This document shows, in pieces, positions 36,216 to 45,607 of a DNA stretch of 64,000 nt. Made by a program: the position numbers and the translations under genes. Each line of letters begins with the position of its first letter. The first letter of the stretch is position 1. Source of the stretch: Mycolicibacterium cosmeticum (GTDB lineage Bacteria; Actinomycetota; Actinomycetes; Mycobacteriales; Mycobacteriaceae); the NCBI GenBank assembly GCA_016197365.1, contig JACPVS010000004.1, positions 213,024 to 277,023 of the forward strand, read 5' to 3'. The notes below the pieces were generated by a model. It did not search any database and had not been told where the DNA came from. It saw nothing but the letters and a program-made list of their open reading frames with translations.

Positions 36216-36782
36216 ATGGCGGGTGTCGTGTCGAGGGAGGCCTACTTCGGGGCCGGTATCGACATCCTGTCCGATCTCGGCTACGGCGGGTTGAAGCTGG
36301 CGGAGGTGTGCCAGCGACTCGGCGTCACGACGGGGTCCTTCTACCACTACTTCACCAGTTGGTCGGCGTTCACCCAGGCGCTCGTCGGACACTGGATGCA
36401 GGTGAAGACCACCCAGATCATCGAGGCCTCCCGGGCCGAGACCGATCCCCGGCGGCGGATCGACACGCTGGTCGAGGAAGCGCTTGCCCTGCCGCACGGG
36501 GCCGAGGCGGCGATCCGGGTGTGGAGTTCGATCGACCCGACGGTGGGCGAGGTGCAGCGCACGGTCGACCAGCAGCGCTTCGACGTCATGAAGGAATCCG
36601 CGCTGGAGGTCTTGCAGAACGAGCGCCAGGCGCACGTGTTCGCGATCGCCGCGCTCTATCTGCTGACCGGCTACGAACAGGCCTCGCTGCCCCGCGATTT
36701 CGGGGACCTGCGATGGCTGGCGGCCCAACTGCTCGACGGGCTGGATTCCGGGATGTTCGGCACCGTCCCCGACCGCTCCTGA
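36216..36782 (+). CDS. TetR family regulator of the FUSC gene
   Basis: 188 residues from the ATG at 36216 (AAGG upstream). The helix-turn-helix is right at the N-terminus, about 8-52: AYFGAGIDILSDLGYGGLKLAEVCQRLGVTTGSFYHYFTSWSAFTQAL. The C-terminal domain has VWSSIDPTVGEVQRTVDQQRFDVM. Ten bases separate it from the FUSC-family exporter gene on the same strand, so it is probably a co-transcribed regulator of that exporter. In the 130-base gap upstream a GTCCG-T-CGGAC repeat near 36156 may be its operator. Confidence 0.9.
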   Translation: MAGVVSREAYFGAGIDILSDLGYGGLKLAEVCQRLGVTTGSFYHYFTSWSAFTQALVGHWMQVKTTQIIEASRAETDPRRRIDTLVEEALALPHGAEAAIRVWSSIDPTVGEVQRTVDQQRFDVMKESALEVLQNERQAHVFAIAALYLLTGYEQASLPRDFGDLRWLAAQLLDGLDSGMFGTVPDRS

Positions 36783-36792
36783 CCGTCTGAGC

Positions 36793-38943
36793 ATGCTCAC
36801 GCCCGCCGGTCTGTGGCAACGGGTGCACGCGCGTGACCCCGAGTACGACGCGATGCGTCGGGCCGGGCGCGCCGGACTGATACTGCCGGTGGTGGCTGCC
36901 GCCGGATTCGGCTTCGGCGGGGTGCAGACCCCGCTGTTCGCCATCCTCGGTGCCGTCGCCCTGCTGATCCTCGTCGACTTCCCGGGGAACCGGCCTGCGA
37001 GGGCGCTGGCCTATGCGGGTCTCGGCGTCAACGGGGCCATCCTGATCGCACTGGGCACGTTGGTGGCGCCCATTCCGTGGCTGTCCGTGACGGTGATGTT
37101 CGTCATCGCCGCGGCAGTGATGTTCGCCGGCGTGCTCAGCGAGATCGTGGCCGCCGGTCAACGTGCCACCCTGTTGACCTTCGTCCCGGCCTTGTGCCTG
37201 CCACCCGGCCCCATTCCGGACCGGTTGCTCGGGTGGGTGATCGCGCTCGCGTTGTGTGTGCCCGCGGCGCTGTTCGTGTTCCCGCCGCGCCATCACAACG
37301 AACTGCGGATGTACGCGGCACGGGTCTGCGCGTCACTGGCCGAACGGCTGGCCGGCGACGCGTCCGGCGAGGAGGCCGACGAAGCCGTACTCGCGTCGAT
37401 GGACAAGCTGCGCAGCACTTTTCTCGGTGCCGACTTCCGGCCGGTGGGCCTCACCGCCGGTAGTCGGGCACTGGTGCGGGTGATCGACGACCTGCAGTGG
37501 CTCTCCGATCTGGTGCAGGGATCCTCCGGCGCGACACTGGCCGAACTGCGGGACCCGATCGTGGCGGTGCTGCGCGAATCGGCCGCCGTGCTGGAGACGG
37601 GCGGGCCGGGACGGGAGGCTCATCGGACGGCCCTGGCGCACGCGCTGGCCGTCCAACGGCTCATCGCGCAGAGCCGCTACCGCGAGGACATCGTGGAGAT
37701 CCTCGGCGAATCCGATGACGACGCAGCCCGGGACACCGGGCGAAAACTGTTGACCCGCCGGACGATATCGGCCTGCGTGTCGGCGACCGGGCGGGTGATC
37801 GGGCTGGCCGCGGACGCCGACGCGCGACCGGTGTGGGCCCGGGTGCTGGGCCGGCGGCTACCCGATTCGGGGGCCGCCGCGCGGGTGCTGTCCGAATCGG
37901 AGGCCATCGCGAGCATCCCGTCCGGGTTCGTCGCGACCCGAGCGGTGGTGGTGCGCAACAGCCTTCGTACCGGACTGGGGTTGGCACTGGCTGTCGGCGT
38001 GACGCATCTGTTCCCACTGCAGAACGGACTGTGGGTGGTCCTTGGTGCGATGTCGGTACTGCGCAGCAGCGCGCTGACCACCGGGACCCGGGTGGTGCGG
38101 GCGGTCGCCGGGACGGTGCTCGGGTTCGGCCTCGGCGCGGCGTTCATCGCGCTCCTGGGCGTGGACCCGGTGGTGATGTGGGTGACGCTGCCACTGGTGG
38201 CATTCGGCTCGGCGTTCGTACCCGAGGTCGCCTCGTTCATCGCCGGGCAGGCCGCGTTCACCATGATGGTGGTGATCATCTTCAACCTGATCCACCCGAT
38301 CGGCTGGCGAGTGGGGCTGATCCGCGTCGAGGACGTCATCATCGGCGCCCTTGTCGGGGTGGTGGTCTCGCTGTTGCTGTGGCCGCGGGGCGCGGCAGCA
38401 GCAGTGACCCGGTCGCTGGATGCGGCCCGCGAAGTAGGCACCTCTTACATGAAAGCCGCGGTGCTGCGGGTCACGCGGGGGGCCTCGGAGGAGGCCGACA
38501 ACCGCGTCGGCGCGCTCGGCCATGACGCACTGACGGCGGGTCGCACGCTGGATGACACGGTGCGCCACTACCTTTCGGAGAGCGGCGGCCCAACCGACCA
38601 GCGGGCGCCGGTGATCAGATCGGCCAACCGTGCCACCCGGCTGCGCGGTGCCGCCGAACTGATCGCCGATGTCACGCCGCCACCGCTGGAGGCCTATCCC
38701 CAGGTGCGCACCATTCTCGAATCCCATTGCCACGCAATCTGCGAACGGTTCCGCGGAGTCGAGTCGGTGCACTTCGGGGACCCGATCAGTGACGACTTCG
38801 TGCGGGCCCTGCGGGCCGAGGCCGGCGGCGGCGAACTGGCTGTCGCGGCGGCGCTGCCGCTGGTCACCGTCGCCGCCAGCCTCGGCGAGCTGGAGCTGCT
38901 GTATCCCGAGCCGGTCGCTACGCTCCCGCCCGGTACGGCTTGA
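36793..38943 (+). CDS. FUSC family membrane protein (aromatic acid exporter-like)
   Basis: 716 residues with the FUSC layout: a first block of about five to six helices (30-165), a cytoplasmic helical domain (170-375), a second membrane block (about 395-535; the FUSC signature region GLALAVGVTHLFPLQNGLWVVLGAMSVLRSSALTTGTRVVRAVAGTVLGFG), and a C-terminal cytoplasmic domain. Relatives export aromatic acids or fusaric acid. Controlled most likely by the TetR gene ten bases upstream. Its end carries a short dispersed repeat and overlaps the pirin gene by 26 bases. Confidence 0.88.
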   Translation: MLTPAGLWQRVHARDPEYDAMRRAGRAGLILPVVAAAGFGFGGVQTPLFAILGAVALLILVDFPGNRPARALAYAGLGVNGAILIALGTLVAPIPWLSVTVMFVIAAAVMFAGVLSEIVAAGQRATLLTFVPALCLPPGPIPDRLLGWVIALALCVPAALFVFPPRHHNELRMYAARVCASLAERLAGDASGEEADEAVLASMDKLRSTFLGADFRPVGLTAGSRALVRVIDDLQWLSDLVQGSSGATLAELRDPIVAVLRESAAVLETGGPGREAHRTALAHALAVQRLIAQSRYREDIVEILGESDDDAARDTGRKLLTRRTISACVSATGRVIGLAADADARPVWARVLGRRLPDSGAAARVLSESEAIASIPSGFVATRAVVVRNSLRTGLGLALAVGVTHLFPLQNGLWVVLGAMSVLRSSALTTGTRVVRAVAGTVLGFGLGAAFIALLGVDPVVMWVTLPLVAFGSAFVPEVASFIAGQAAFTMMVVIIFNLIHPIGWRVGLIRVEDVIIGALVGVVVSLLLWPRGAAAAVTRSLDAAREVGTSYMKAAVLRVTRGASEEADNRVGALGHDALTAGRTLDDTVRHYLSESGGPTDQRAPVIRSANRATRLRGAAELIADVTPPPLEAYPQVRTILESHCHAICERFRGVESVHFGDPISDDFVRALRAEAGGGELAVAAALPLVTVAASLGELELLYPEPVATLPPGTA
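38914..38929. repeat. Short dispersed-repeat fragment at FUSC/pirin ends
   Basis: The sequence GTCGCTACGCTCC here matches the core of the 36-base repeat at 27625. On the minus strand its TAG provides the pirin stop codon. Confidence 0.6.
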
Positions 38944-39892
38944 GCGCGTTCGGCGGCACGCTGCCGAACCGGCCGGCATTGAAGTCCTCCAACGCCTCGA
39001 TGACCTCGGACTTGGAGTTCATCACGAACGGCCCGTAGTGGAACACCGGCTCACGAATGGGCTTGCCGCCCAACAGCAAAACCTCCATGGCCGGTCGGTG
39101 CGAGTCTTGGGTTCCGTCAGCGGCCACGGTGATCCGGTCGCCCGCCCCGAGCACTGCGAGTTGCCCCTGCTGGATCGGGAGGCCCGCCGGGCCCACCGAG
39201 CCGTGCCCGGACAGCACGTACACCAGGGCATTGAACTGCCGGTCCCACGGCAGGTCCAACCGCGCGCCTGGTGCAATCGTGGCGTGCGCCAACGTGATCG
39301 GCGTGTAGGTTCCACCCGGCCCGGCATGCCCGTCCACCTCGCCGGCGATGACGCGAACCAACGCGCCGCCGTCACTCGAGGAGAGCAACTGCACCTCGCG
39401 GCCCTCGATGGCCTGGTATTTGGGCGCGGCGAACTTGTCGGCGCGGGGCAGGTTCACCCACAACTGGATGCCGTGGAAGACGCCGCCACTCTCGACGAGT
39501 TCGGCGGGCGGGGTCTCGATGTGCAGAATGCCCGAACCCGCCGTCATCCATTGGGTGGCACCGTCGGTGATCAACCCACCGCCGCCATGCGAATCCTGGT
39601 GCGCGAAGCGGCCGTCGATCATGTAGGTGACGGTCTCGAATCCCCGGTGTGGGTGCCAGTCGGTGCCCCTCGGTTCACCGGGCTGGTATTCGATCTCGCC
39701 CATCTGGTCCATGTGGATGAAGGGGTCGAGGTCGGCCGCGCCGACCCCGGCGAAGGCCCGGACGACGGGAAAGCCCTCGCCCTCGACGCCGCGTGGGCCG
39801 GTGGTGACGGAGCGCACCGGGCGCTCAGTGTCGGACGGTTGCGGTTCGGCGATACGGGGCAAGGTGAAGGTATCTGCGCTGATGGCTGGCAT
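38918..39892 (-). CDS. Pirin family protein
   Basis: 324 residues, bicupin. The N-terminal cupin carries the metal ligands in DWHPHRGFETVTYMIDGRFAHQDSHGG (two His plus His) and GSGILHIE; ends ILHIETPP. The C-terminal cupin includes FNALVYVLSGHGSVG. Pirins bind iron and have quercetinase-like or redox-sensing roles. The start has AGGG close by. A CGGAC-TGCG-GTCCG palindrome lies 13-26 bases upstream. It is tail-to-tail with FUSC and downstream of, but divergent in control from, ptsI on the same strand. Confidence 0.92.
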   Translation of the reverse strand: MPAISADTFTLPRIAEPQPSDTERPVRSVTTGPRGVEGEGFPVVRAFAGVGAADLDPFIHMDQMGEIEYQPGEPRGTDWHPHRGFETVTYMIDGRFAHQDSHGGGGLITDGATQWMTAGSGILHIETPPAELVESGGVFHGIQLWVNLPRADKFAAPKYQAIEGREVQLLSSSDGGALVRVIAGEVDGHAGPGGTYTPITLAHATIAPGARLDLPWDRQFNALVYVLSGHGSVGPAGLPIQQGQLAVLGAGDRITVAADGTQDSHRPAMEVLLLGGKPIREPVFHYGPFVMNSKSEVIEALEDFNAGRFGSVPPNALKPYRAGA

Positions 39893-39904
39893 ACCCTATT
39901 TAAC

Positions 39905-39918
39905 CGGACTGCGGTCCG
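39905..39918. promoter_or_regulatory. Palindrome CGGAC-TGCG-GTCCG upstream of pirin
   Basis: Perfect 5-base arms with a 4-base centre, 13 bases upstream of the pirin start and next to an AT-rich TTAAAT on the minus strand. Candidate operator, or hairpin ending the ptsI transcript. Confidence 0.4.
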
Positions 39919-39948
39919 ATTAATTCCGGCCGGCGCCGCGCCGGTCGT

Positions 39949-41634
39949 TCAACCCAGCACGGCGCGCGCTGCGGTGCGTGCATCCGCGGCGCTGGTGGTG
40001 CCGAGCACGGCCGCGGCCGCGTCGCGGCACTGCTGCAAGGTCACCTGGGCGAGCTTGGCGCCCACTCCCTGCACCGCCGCGGCGGCCGCCGACAGCGACG
40101 TCACCCCGAAACCGGTGAGCACACAGGCGAGCAGCGGATCGGCGGCCGCTTCCCCGCACACACCGACCGGTTTGCCCACCGTGGTACCGGCCTTGACCGC
40201 CATCGCGACGAGCAACAGCACCGCGGGCTGCCACGGATCGGTGAGTGTCGCCAGGTCGGCCGACATCCGGTCGGCGGCCATCGTGTACTGCGCCAGATCG
40301 TTGGTGCCGATCGACAGGAAGTCGACGTGCTCCAGAATCCGGTCGGCCAACAGTGCGGCGGCGGGTATCTCGATCATCACACCCGGCGTCAAACCGTATG
40401 AACGCACTTTGTCCGCAAAGCTTTTCGCCTCTTCGGCGGTGGCTATCATCGGCGCCATCACCCATGGCGGGTTGCCGGTCCGCTCGGCCGCGGCGGCGAT
40501 GCCCGCCAGTTGATGCTCGAGCAGGCCCGGGTTGCCGGTCGCGATCCGGATGCCGCGCACACCGAGGGCCGGGTTGGCCTCGTCCGGGTGACCCGCGAAT
40601 TTGAGCGGCTTGTCCGAACCCGCGTCCAGCGTGCGAACGACGACCTTCGCGCCGGCAAAGGCGTCGAGCACCTCGGCGTAGATGGTGGCCTGTTCCTCGA
40701 CGGTCGGTTCGGCATCGGTGTTGAGGAAACACAACTCGGTGCGGAACAGGCCGACGCCCTCGGCCGGCGTCTGACGGGCCGCGCGCGCGGCGGCTCCGTC
40801 CTGGACGTTGGCCAGCACGGCGACCGGGTGGCCGTCGGCGGTCGCGCCGGGGCCGGTCCACCCGGCGGCGGCCGCGGCGGCGCGCCGCCCCTCCGCCACC
40901 TGATCGAGGGCGGACGCCTCATCCGGCGAGAGGGTCACGGTGCCGCGGGTCCCGTCGACGAGGACCTTGGTTCCGGCGGGTACGTCGTCGAGCCCGTTGA
41001 CCGCGACGATGCACGGGATGCCGAGCTGACGGGCGATGATCGCGGTGTGACTGGTGGGTCCGCCCAGGGTGGTGGCCAGTGCCACCACCAGAGCGGGATC
41101 CAGGCCCGCGGTGTCGGCGGGCGCGAGGTCTTCGGCGCACAGCACCGACGGCACGTCGGGTTGCGGCACTCCCGGCTCGGGCAGGCCCACGAGCTCGGCG
41201 ATCACCCGATCTCCGATATCGCGTAGGTCGGTCACCCGCTCGGCCATCATCCCGCCGATCTGGGTGAACATTCCGACGAACTGGTCAACGGCCGCCGCGA
41301 CCGCACGCACGGCCGGGGTTCCCTCGGCGATGCGCTTCTCCGCGGCACCCAGCCAGGCCCGGTCCTGGGCGAGACCCGCGGTGGTGGCAAGCACCTCGGC
41401 CGCGGCGCCGGTGGCGCGGCCGGCCCGCTCACGCAACCGGCCCGCGACCGCCGCGGCCGCCGCGGTGAAGCGAGCGGCCTCTGCCGGGCGATCGTCGTCA
41501 CCCAACGAAGCGGCGCCGAGATCGATCGTGGGCTTGGACCCGGGGCGGATCACCGGGGCGTAGGCGACCCCGGCCACTACGGGTACACCGGTCAGAACTC
41601 GGACGCCGGTGTCCGTCACAGAGGAAGAACTCAT
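39949..41634 (-). CDS. ptsI: PTS enzyme I (phosphoenolpyruvate-protein phosphotransferase)
   Basis: 561 residues from the ATG at 41634, which is placed seven bases after a TAATCT -10, so the mRNA is probably leaderless. The phosphorylated His196 is in TTLGGPTSHTAIIARQLGIPC. The PEP-binding TIM barrel has GVGLFRTELCFLN, VVRTLDAGSDKPLKF, NPALGVRGIRI, GVMIEIPAA, FLSIGTNDLAQYTMAADR and the catalytic Cys in PVGVCGEAAADP. It starts the fructose phosphorelay, passing phosphate to HPr (ptsH at 45608). It is divergent from fruR; both promoters share a -35 palindrome. Slightly Ala-rich compared with enterobacterial enzyme I. Confidence 0.96.
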   Translation of the reverse strand: MSSSSVTDTGVRVLTGVPVVAGVAYAPVIRPGSKPTIDLGAASLGDDDRPAEAARFTAAAAAVAGRLRERAGRATGAAAEVLATTAGLAQDRAWLGAAEKRIAEGTPAVRAVAAAVDQFVGMFTQIGGMMAERVTDLRDIGDRVIAELVGLPEPGVPQPDVPSVLCAEDLAPADTAGLDPALVVALATTLGGPTSHTAIIARQLGIPCIVAVNGLDDVPAGTKVLVDGTRGTVTLSPDEASALDQVAEGRRAAAAAAGWTGPGATADGHPVAVLANVQDGAAARAARQTPAEGVGLFRTELCFLNTDAEPTVEEQATIYAEVLDAFAGAKVVVRTLDAGSDKPLKFAGHPDEANPALGVRGIRIATGNPGLLEHQLAGIAAAAERTGNPPWVMAPMIATAEEAKSFADKVRSYGLTPGVMIEIPAAALLADRILEHVDFLSIGTNDLAQYTMAADRMSADLATLTDPWQPAVLLLVAMAVKAGTTVGKPVGVCGEAAADPLLACVLTGFGVTSLSAAAAAVQGVGAKLAQVTLQQCRDAAAAVLGTTSAADARTAARAVLG

Positions 41635-41641
41635 GTGAGCC

Positions 41642-41703
41642 AGATTACAAGAAATCGTTGACAAGTCAACACAAACAAGCGTAAAACAACACATACCAAC
41701 ATT
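41642..41703. promoter_or_regulatory. Overlapping divergent promoters and FruR-type boxes
   Basis: GTTGACAAGTCAAC (41657-41670) is a perfect palindrome giving a -35 to each strand: TTGACT-N16-TAATCT (41642-41647) for ptsI and TTGACA-N18-TAAAAC (41682-41687) for fruR. CAACACA occurs at 41667 and 41687, exactly 20 bases apart, with CAACA again at 41697; such phased repeats suit a DeoR-family repressor. Confidence 0.7.
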
Positions 41704-41766
41704 CACCCGCCGAAATCACGCTGAATCCCCACCCGATCCCAGACCCCGAGCATCGAGACCGGAGCC

Positions 41767-42546
41767 ATGTACGCCGAAGAACGTCAGCAAGCGATCGCCA
41801 CCCTGGTGATCCGGCAGGGCCGCGCGTCCGTTGCCGAACTGGCGCAGGCCTACGACGTCACCACCGAAACCGTCCGGCGCGACCTCGCCGCCCTGGACAA
41901 GGCCGGCCTGGTGCGGCGGGTGCACGGCGGCGCCGTCCCGGCCCGATCCCTGGCGCTGGTCGAACAGGACGTCAACGAGCGCGACACCACCCGCGCCGAC
42001 CACAAGGACGCGATCGCCGCGGCCGCCCACGAGTTCTTCCCGCTCTCCGGATCGAGCGTGCTGCTGGACGCCGGCACCACCACCAGCCGGATCGCCGCGG
42101 CCATTCCCACCGACCGTGCCCTCGTCGTGGTGACGAACTCGGTACCCATCGCCGGCCGACTGGCCGGCGTTCCGTCGGTCACCCTGCAACTCCTGGGCGG
42201 ACGGGTGCGCGGGCTCACCCAGGCCGCGGTGGGCGACGCCGCACTCGCCGTGCTCGACTGCCTGCGCGTGGACATCGCGTTCATCGGCACCAACGGCATC
42301 AGCGCCCGCCACGGCCTGTCCACCCCAGATCCGGACGAGGCCGCGATCAAACGAGCGATGGTCCGCAGTGCCAATTACGTTGTGGTGGCCTCTGATTCCT
42401 CCAAGATAGGGCGTGAGGAGCTGGTCAGTTTCGCACCGCTGTCCAGCGTCGATGCCCTGATCACCGACCCCGAGATCTCCGCTGCCGATCACGCCGAACT
42501 GGCCGGACTGGGTATCGAGATCGTCCTCGCAGGAGGCCCCGCATGA
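41767..42546 (+). CDS. fruR: DeoR family repressor of the fructose PTS
   Basis: 259 residues. The N-terminal HTH is YAEERQQAIATLVIRQGRASVAELAQAYDVTTETVRRDLAALDKAGLVRRVHGGA, the DeoR signature. The C-terminal sugar-phosphate sensor has LLDAGTTTSRIA, LLGGRVRGLTQAAVGDAAL, AFIGTNGISARHGLSTPDPDEAAIKRAMV and DSSKIGREELVSFA. The expected inducer is fructose 1-phosphate (family knowledge). Its stop overlaps the fruK start (ATGA), so it heads the fruR-fruK-fruA-ptsH operon and probably represses both directions. Confidence 0.94.
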   Translation: MYAEERQQAIATLVIRQGRASVAELAQAYDVTTETVRRDLAALDKAGLVRRVHGGAVPARSLALVEQDVNERDTTRADHKDAIAAAAHEFFPLSGSSVLLDAGTTTSRIAAAIPTDRALVVVTNSVPIAGRLAGVPSVTLQLLGGRVRGLTQAAVGDAALAVLDCLRVDIAFIGTNGISARHGLSTPDPDEAAIKRAMVRSANYVVVASDSSKIGREELVSFAPLSSVDALITDPEISAADHAELAGLGIEIVLAGGPA

Positions 42547-43520
42547 TCGTCACCGTCACCCCCAATCCGAGCATCGACCGCACGGTCACGCTCAACACTC
42601 CCCTCACCAGGGGCGCCGTGCACCGGCTCGGTTCGGTCACCGACGAGCCCGGCGGCAAGGGTGTCAACGTGTCCCGTGCACTCGCCCTGGCCGGGTTGGA
42701 CACGCTGGCCGTACTGCCGGCCGGAGATGGCGATCCCATGCTGGCCGCGCTGCGGGCCATCGGCCTGTCGTTCCGCAACGTGCCGATTCCCGGGCAGGTG
42801 CGCACCAACCTGGCTGTCACCGAAAATGACGGCACTACAACCAAACTCAACGAACCCGGGGCAGCGCTCGACGCGTCGGCCCTGCAGGAACTGACCCATA
42901 CCGTCCTGCAGGCCGCCCAGCGCGCCGACTGGGTGGTGCTGTCCGGGTCACTTCCGCCCGGCATCCCCGCCCGGTGGTACGCCGACGTGGTCGCCGAGCT
43001 GGCGCGGTACGACTGCTGCGTCGCCGTCGACACCTCGGATGCACCGCTGGCAGCCCTCGCAGACGGATTCGGCACCGCAGCTCCCGACGTGATCAAGCCG
43101 AATGCCGAAGAACTCGCCGGTCTGACCGGCCATTCGGCTGAGGAAATGGAAACAGCTGCCGCCCAGGGTGATACCCGACCGGTGGTCGCGGCGGCCCGGC
43201 AACTCGTCGACCGCGGTGCGGCCGCCATCCTGGTCACCCTGGGCGCGGCGGGAGCCGTGCTCGTCGACGGTGCCGGCAGCTGGCTGGCGACGCCGCCACC
43301 GACCGTCCCGCGCAGTACCGTCGGCGCCGGGGACTCCTCGCTGGCCGGCTACGTGCGCGCCGCACTCGAGGGTGCCGCACCTGCCCAGCGGCTGCAGATG
43401 GCCGTCGCCTACGGCAGTGCCGCGGCAGCCCTGCCCGGTTCCGCCCTTCCCGCACCATTGCAGATCAACACCGAAGCCGTTGCGGTGAGGTCACTCTCAC
43501 CCTCGGTCACCGGATCCTGA
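42543..43520 (+). CDS. fruK: 1-phosphofructokinase
   Basis: 325 residues, PfkB family. N-terminal VTVTPNPSIDRTVTL, GGKGVNVSRALALAG, a mid KPNAEELAGL block and the C-terminal anion-hole motif TVGAGDSSLAGYVRAAL with the catalytic Asp. It converts fructose 1-phosphate, made by FruA, to fructose 1,6-bisphosphate. The start overlaps the fruR stop. Second gene of the operon. Confidence 0.95.
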   Translation: MIVTVTPNPSIDRTVTLNTPLTRGAVHRLGSVTDEPGGKGVNVSRALALAGLDTLAVLPAGDGDPMLAALRAIGLSFRNVPIPGQVRTNLAVTENDGTTTKLNEPGAALDASALQELTHTVLQAAQRADWVVLSGSLPPGIPARWYADVVAELARYDCCVAVDTSDAPLAALADGFGTAAPDVIKPNAEELAGLTGHSAEEMETAAAQGDTRPVVAAARQLVDRGAAAILVTLGAAGAVLVDGAGSWLATPPPTVPRSTVGAGDSSLAGYVRAALEGAAPAQRLQMAVAYGSAAAALPGSALPAPLQINTEAVAVRSLSPSVTGS

Positions 43521-43545
43521 AACCCCACCACAAGAAGGTCAGCAC

Positions 43546-45576
43546 ATGCCAACCACCGACGCCGCACAACCGGTGATCACCACCGATCTGGTGCTACTCG
43601 ACACCGACGCGGGCACCGACAGCCAGTCCGTGATCACCCGCCTCGCCACGCTGCTCGCCGGCGCGGGCCGCACCGGCGACACCGACGGACTGGTCGCCGC
43701 CGCGATGGCCCGCGAGGCCCAGTCGGCCACCGGCCTGCCCGGCGGTATCGCGATCCCGCACTGCCGTTCGGCCTTCGTCGACACGCCGACCATCGGCTTC
43801 GCCCGCCTGGCGCCCGGAGTGGATTTCGGCGCTCCCGACGGCCCCGCCGATCTGGTATTCCTCATCGCCGCACCGGAATCCGGTGGCGCCGAACACCTCA
43901 AGCTGCTGTCCAGCCTGGCCCGCGCATTGGTCCGCAAGGAGTTCGTGGCCTCGCTGCGCGCGGCTGCCACCGCGGACGAACTCGTCGCGCTCGTCGACGG
44001 CGTGGTGAACCCGGCATCAGCGACCGCACCGGCGTCGGCTCCTGTCCCGGCCGCACCCGCGGCAGCCGTGAAGACCACCTCGATCGTCGCGATCACCGCC
44101 TGTCCCACCGGCATTGCGCACACCTACATGGCGGCCGACGCCCTGAAACTCGCCGCCGAGCGGGCCGGTGTCACGTTCACCGTCGAGACCCAGGGGTCCT
44201 CGGGCAGCACCCCGCTACCTGCCGACACCATCGCCGGCGCCGACGCCGTCATCTTCGCCACCGATGTCGGGGTCAAGGACAAGCAGCGGTTCGCGGGCAA
44301 GCCCGTCATCGCCTCGGGTGTGAAGCGTGCGATCAACGAACCCGACACCATGATCGCCGAAGCCGTCTCCGCGGCAAAGGATCCGAACGCCGCGCGGGTG
44401 TCCGGCTCCGCCGAGGAGGCCGCCGCAGGCGCCTCGACCGCCGGCGGCCTGGGCTGGGGCACCCGGCTGCGTCAGATCCTGCTCACCGGCGTGAGCTATA
44501 TGATCCCGTTCGTCGCCGCGGGTGGTCTGCTGATCGCGTTGGGATTCCTGTTCGCGGGGTACGACATCGCGAACGCTCCCGAAGGCGCGCAAGAGTTGTC
44601 CTACGGCATGAACTCACTGGGCGCCCACATCGCGACGGAGAACTCCCTGGTGAATCTGCCGTCCGGCGGCTTCACCCAGTACCTCGGCGCGGTGTTGTTC
44701 ACGCTCGGGGGCCTGGCCTTCATGTTCCTTGTCCCGGCGCTGGCCGGCTACATCAGCTTCGCCATCGCCGACCGGCCCGGCATCGCACCGGGTTTCACCG
44801 CCGGTGCGGTCGCTGTCTTCGTCGGCGGCGGGTTCATCGGCGGTATCGTCGGCGGCTTGATCGCCGGATTCGCGGCCCTGTGGATCGGCAAGATGAATGT
44901 GCCACAGGTATTCCGGGGCCTCATGCCGGTGGTCGTCATCCCGTTGTTCGCGTCGCTGATCGTCGGCCTGTTGATGTTCATGCTGCTGGGCCGTCCGCTG
45001 GCCGCGATCACCTCCGGGCTGACCAACTGGCTCAACGGGCTGACCGGTGCCTCGGTGATCCTGCTCGGTGTCATCCTCGGCCTGATGATGTGCTTCGACC
45101 TGGGTGGCCCGGTCAACAAGGCCGCCTACGCCTTCGCCACCGCGGGGCTCAACGTCACCGACGTCGCATCGCTACGCATCATGGCCGCGGTGATGGCCGC
45201 GGGCATGGTGCCGCCGCTGGCCATGGCGCTCGCCACCCGCGTGCGACCCGGACTCTTCAGTGAGCCCGAACGGGAGAACGGCAATGCCGCGTGGTTCCTC
45301 GGTGCCGCGTTCATCTCCGAGGGCGCCATCCCGTTCGCCGCGGCCGACCCGTTGCGCGTAATCCCCTCGATGATGGCCGGCGGTGCCGTGACCGGCGCGC
45401 TCATCATGGCCTTCGACGTCACGCTGAAGGCGCCGCACGGCGGCATCTTCGTTTTCTTCGCGATCGGCCACCTCGTGTGGTTCCTGGTCGCCCTGGTCGC
45501 CGGCACCCTCGTCGCCGCACTCGCCGTGGTCCTGGCCAAACAGTTCGCCGGTACCAAGACGCCCGTCACCGCCTGA
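43546..45576 (+). CDS. fruA: Fructose PTS transporter, EIIABC fusion
   Basis: 676 residues in A-B-C order. EIIA at about 10-150 has phospho-His72 in GGIAIPHCRSAFV. An Ala/Pro linker follows at 155-175. EIIB at 178-275 has phospho-Cys186 in ITACPTGIAHTYMAADAL. EIIC from about 300 to the end has eight to nine membrane helices, with TGVSYMIPFVAAGGLLIALGF and the GGPVNKAAYAFA motif. It imports fructose and releases fructose 1-phosphate inside. A 25-base gap separates it from fruK. No fault seen in any active-site residue. Confidence 0.96.
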   Translation: MPTTDAAQPVITTDLVLLDTDAGTDSQSVITRLATLLAGAGRTGDTDGLVAAAMAREAQSATGLPGGIAIPHCRSAFVDTPTIGFARLAPGVDFGAPDGPADLVFLIAAPESGGAEHLKLLSSLARALVRKEFVASLRAAATADELVALVDGVVNPASATAPASAPVPAAPAAAVKTTSIVAITACPTGIAHTYMAADALKLAAERAGVTFTVETQGSSGSTPLPADTIAGADAVIFATDVGVKDKQRFAGKPVIASGVKRAINEPDTMIAEAVSAAKDPNAARVSGSAEEAAAGASTAGGLGWGTRLRQILLTGVSYMIPFVAAGGLLIALGFLFAGYDIANAPEGAQELSYGMNSLGAHIATENSLVNLPSGGFTQYLGAVLFTLGGLAFMFLVPALAGYISFAIADRPGIAPGFTAGAVAVFVGGGFIGGIVGGLIAGFAALWIGKMNVPQVFRGLMPVVVIPLFASLIVGLLMFMLLGRPLAAITSGLTNWLNGLTGASVILLGVILGLMMCFDLGGPVNKAAYAFATAGLNVTDVASLRIMAAVMAAGMVPPLAMALATRVRPGLFSEPERENGNAAWFLGAAFISEGAIPFAAADPLRVIPSMMAGGAVTGALIMAFDVTLKAPHGGIFVFFAIGHLVWFLVALVAGTLVAALAVVLAKQFAGTKTPVTA

Positions 45577-45607
45577 AATCACCCACCGAATAAATAGGAG
45601 AAGAGCT

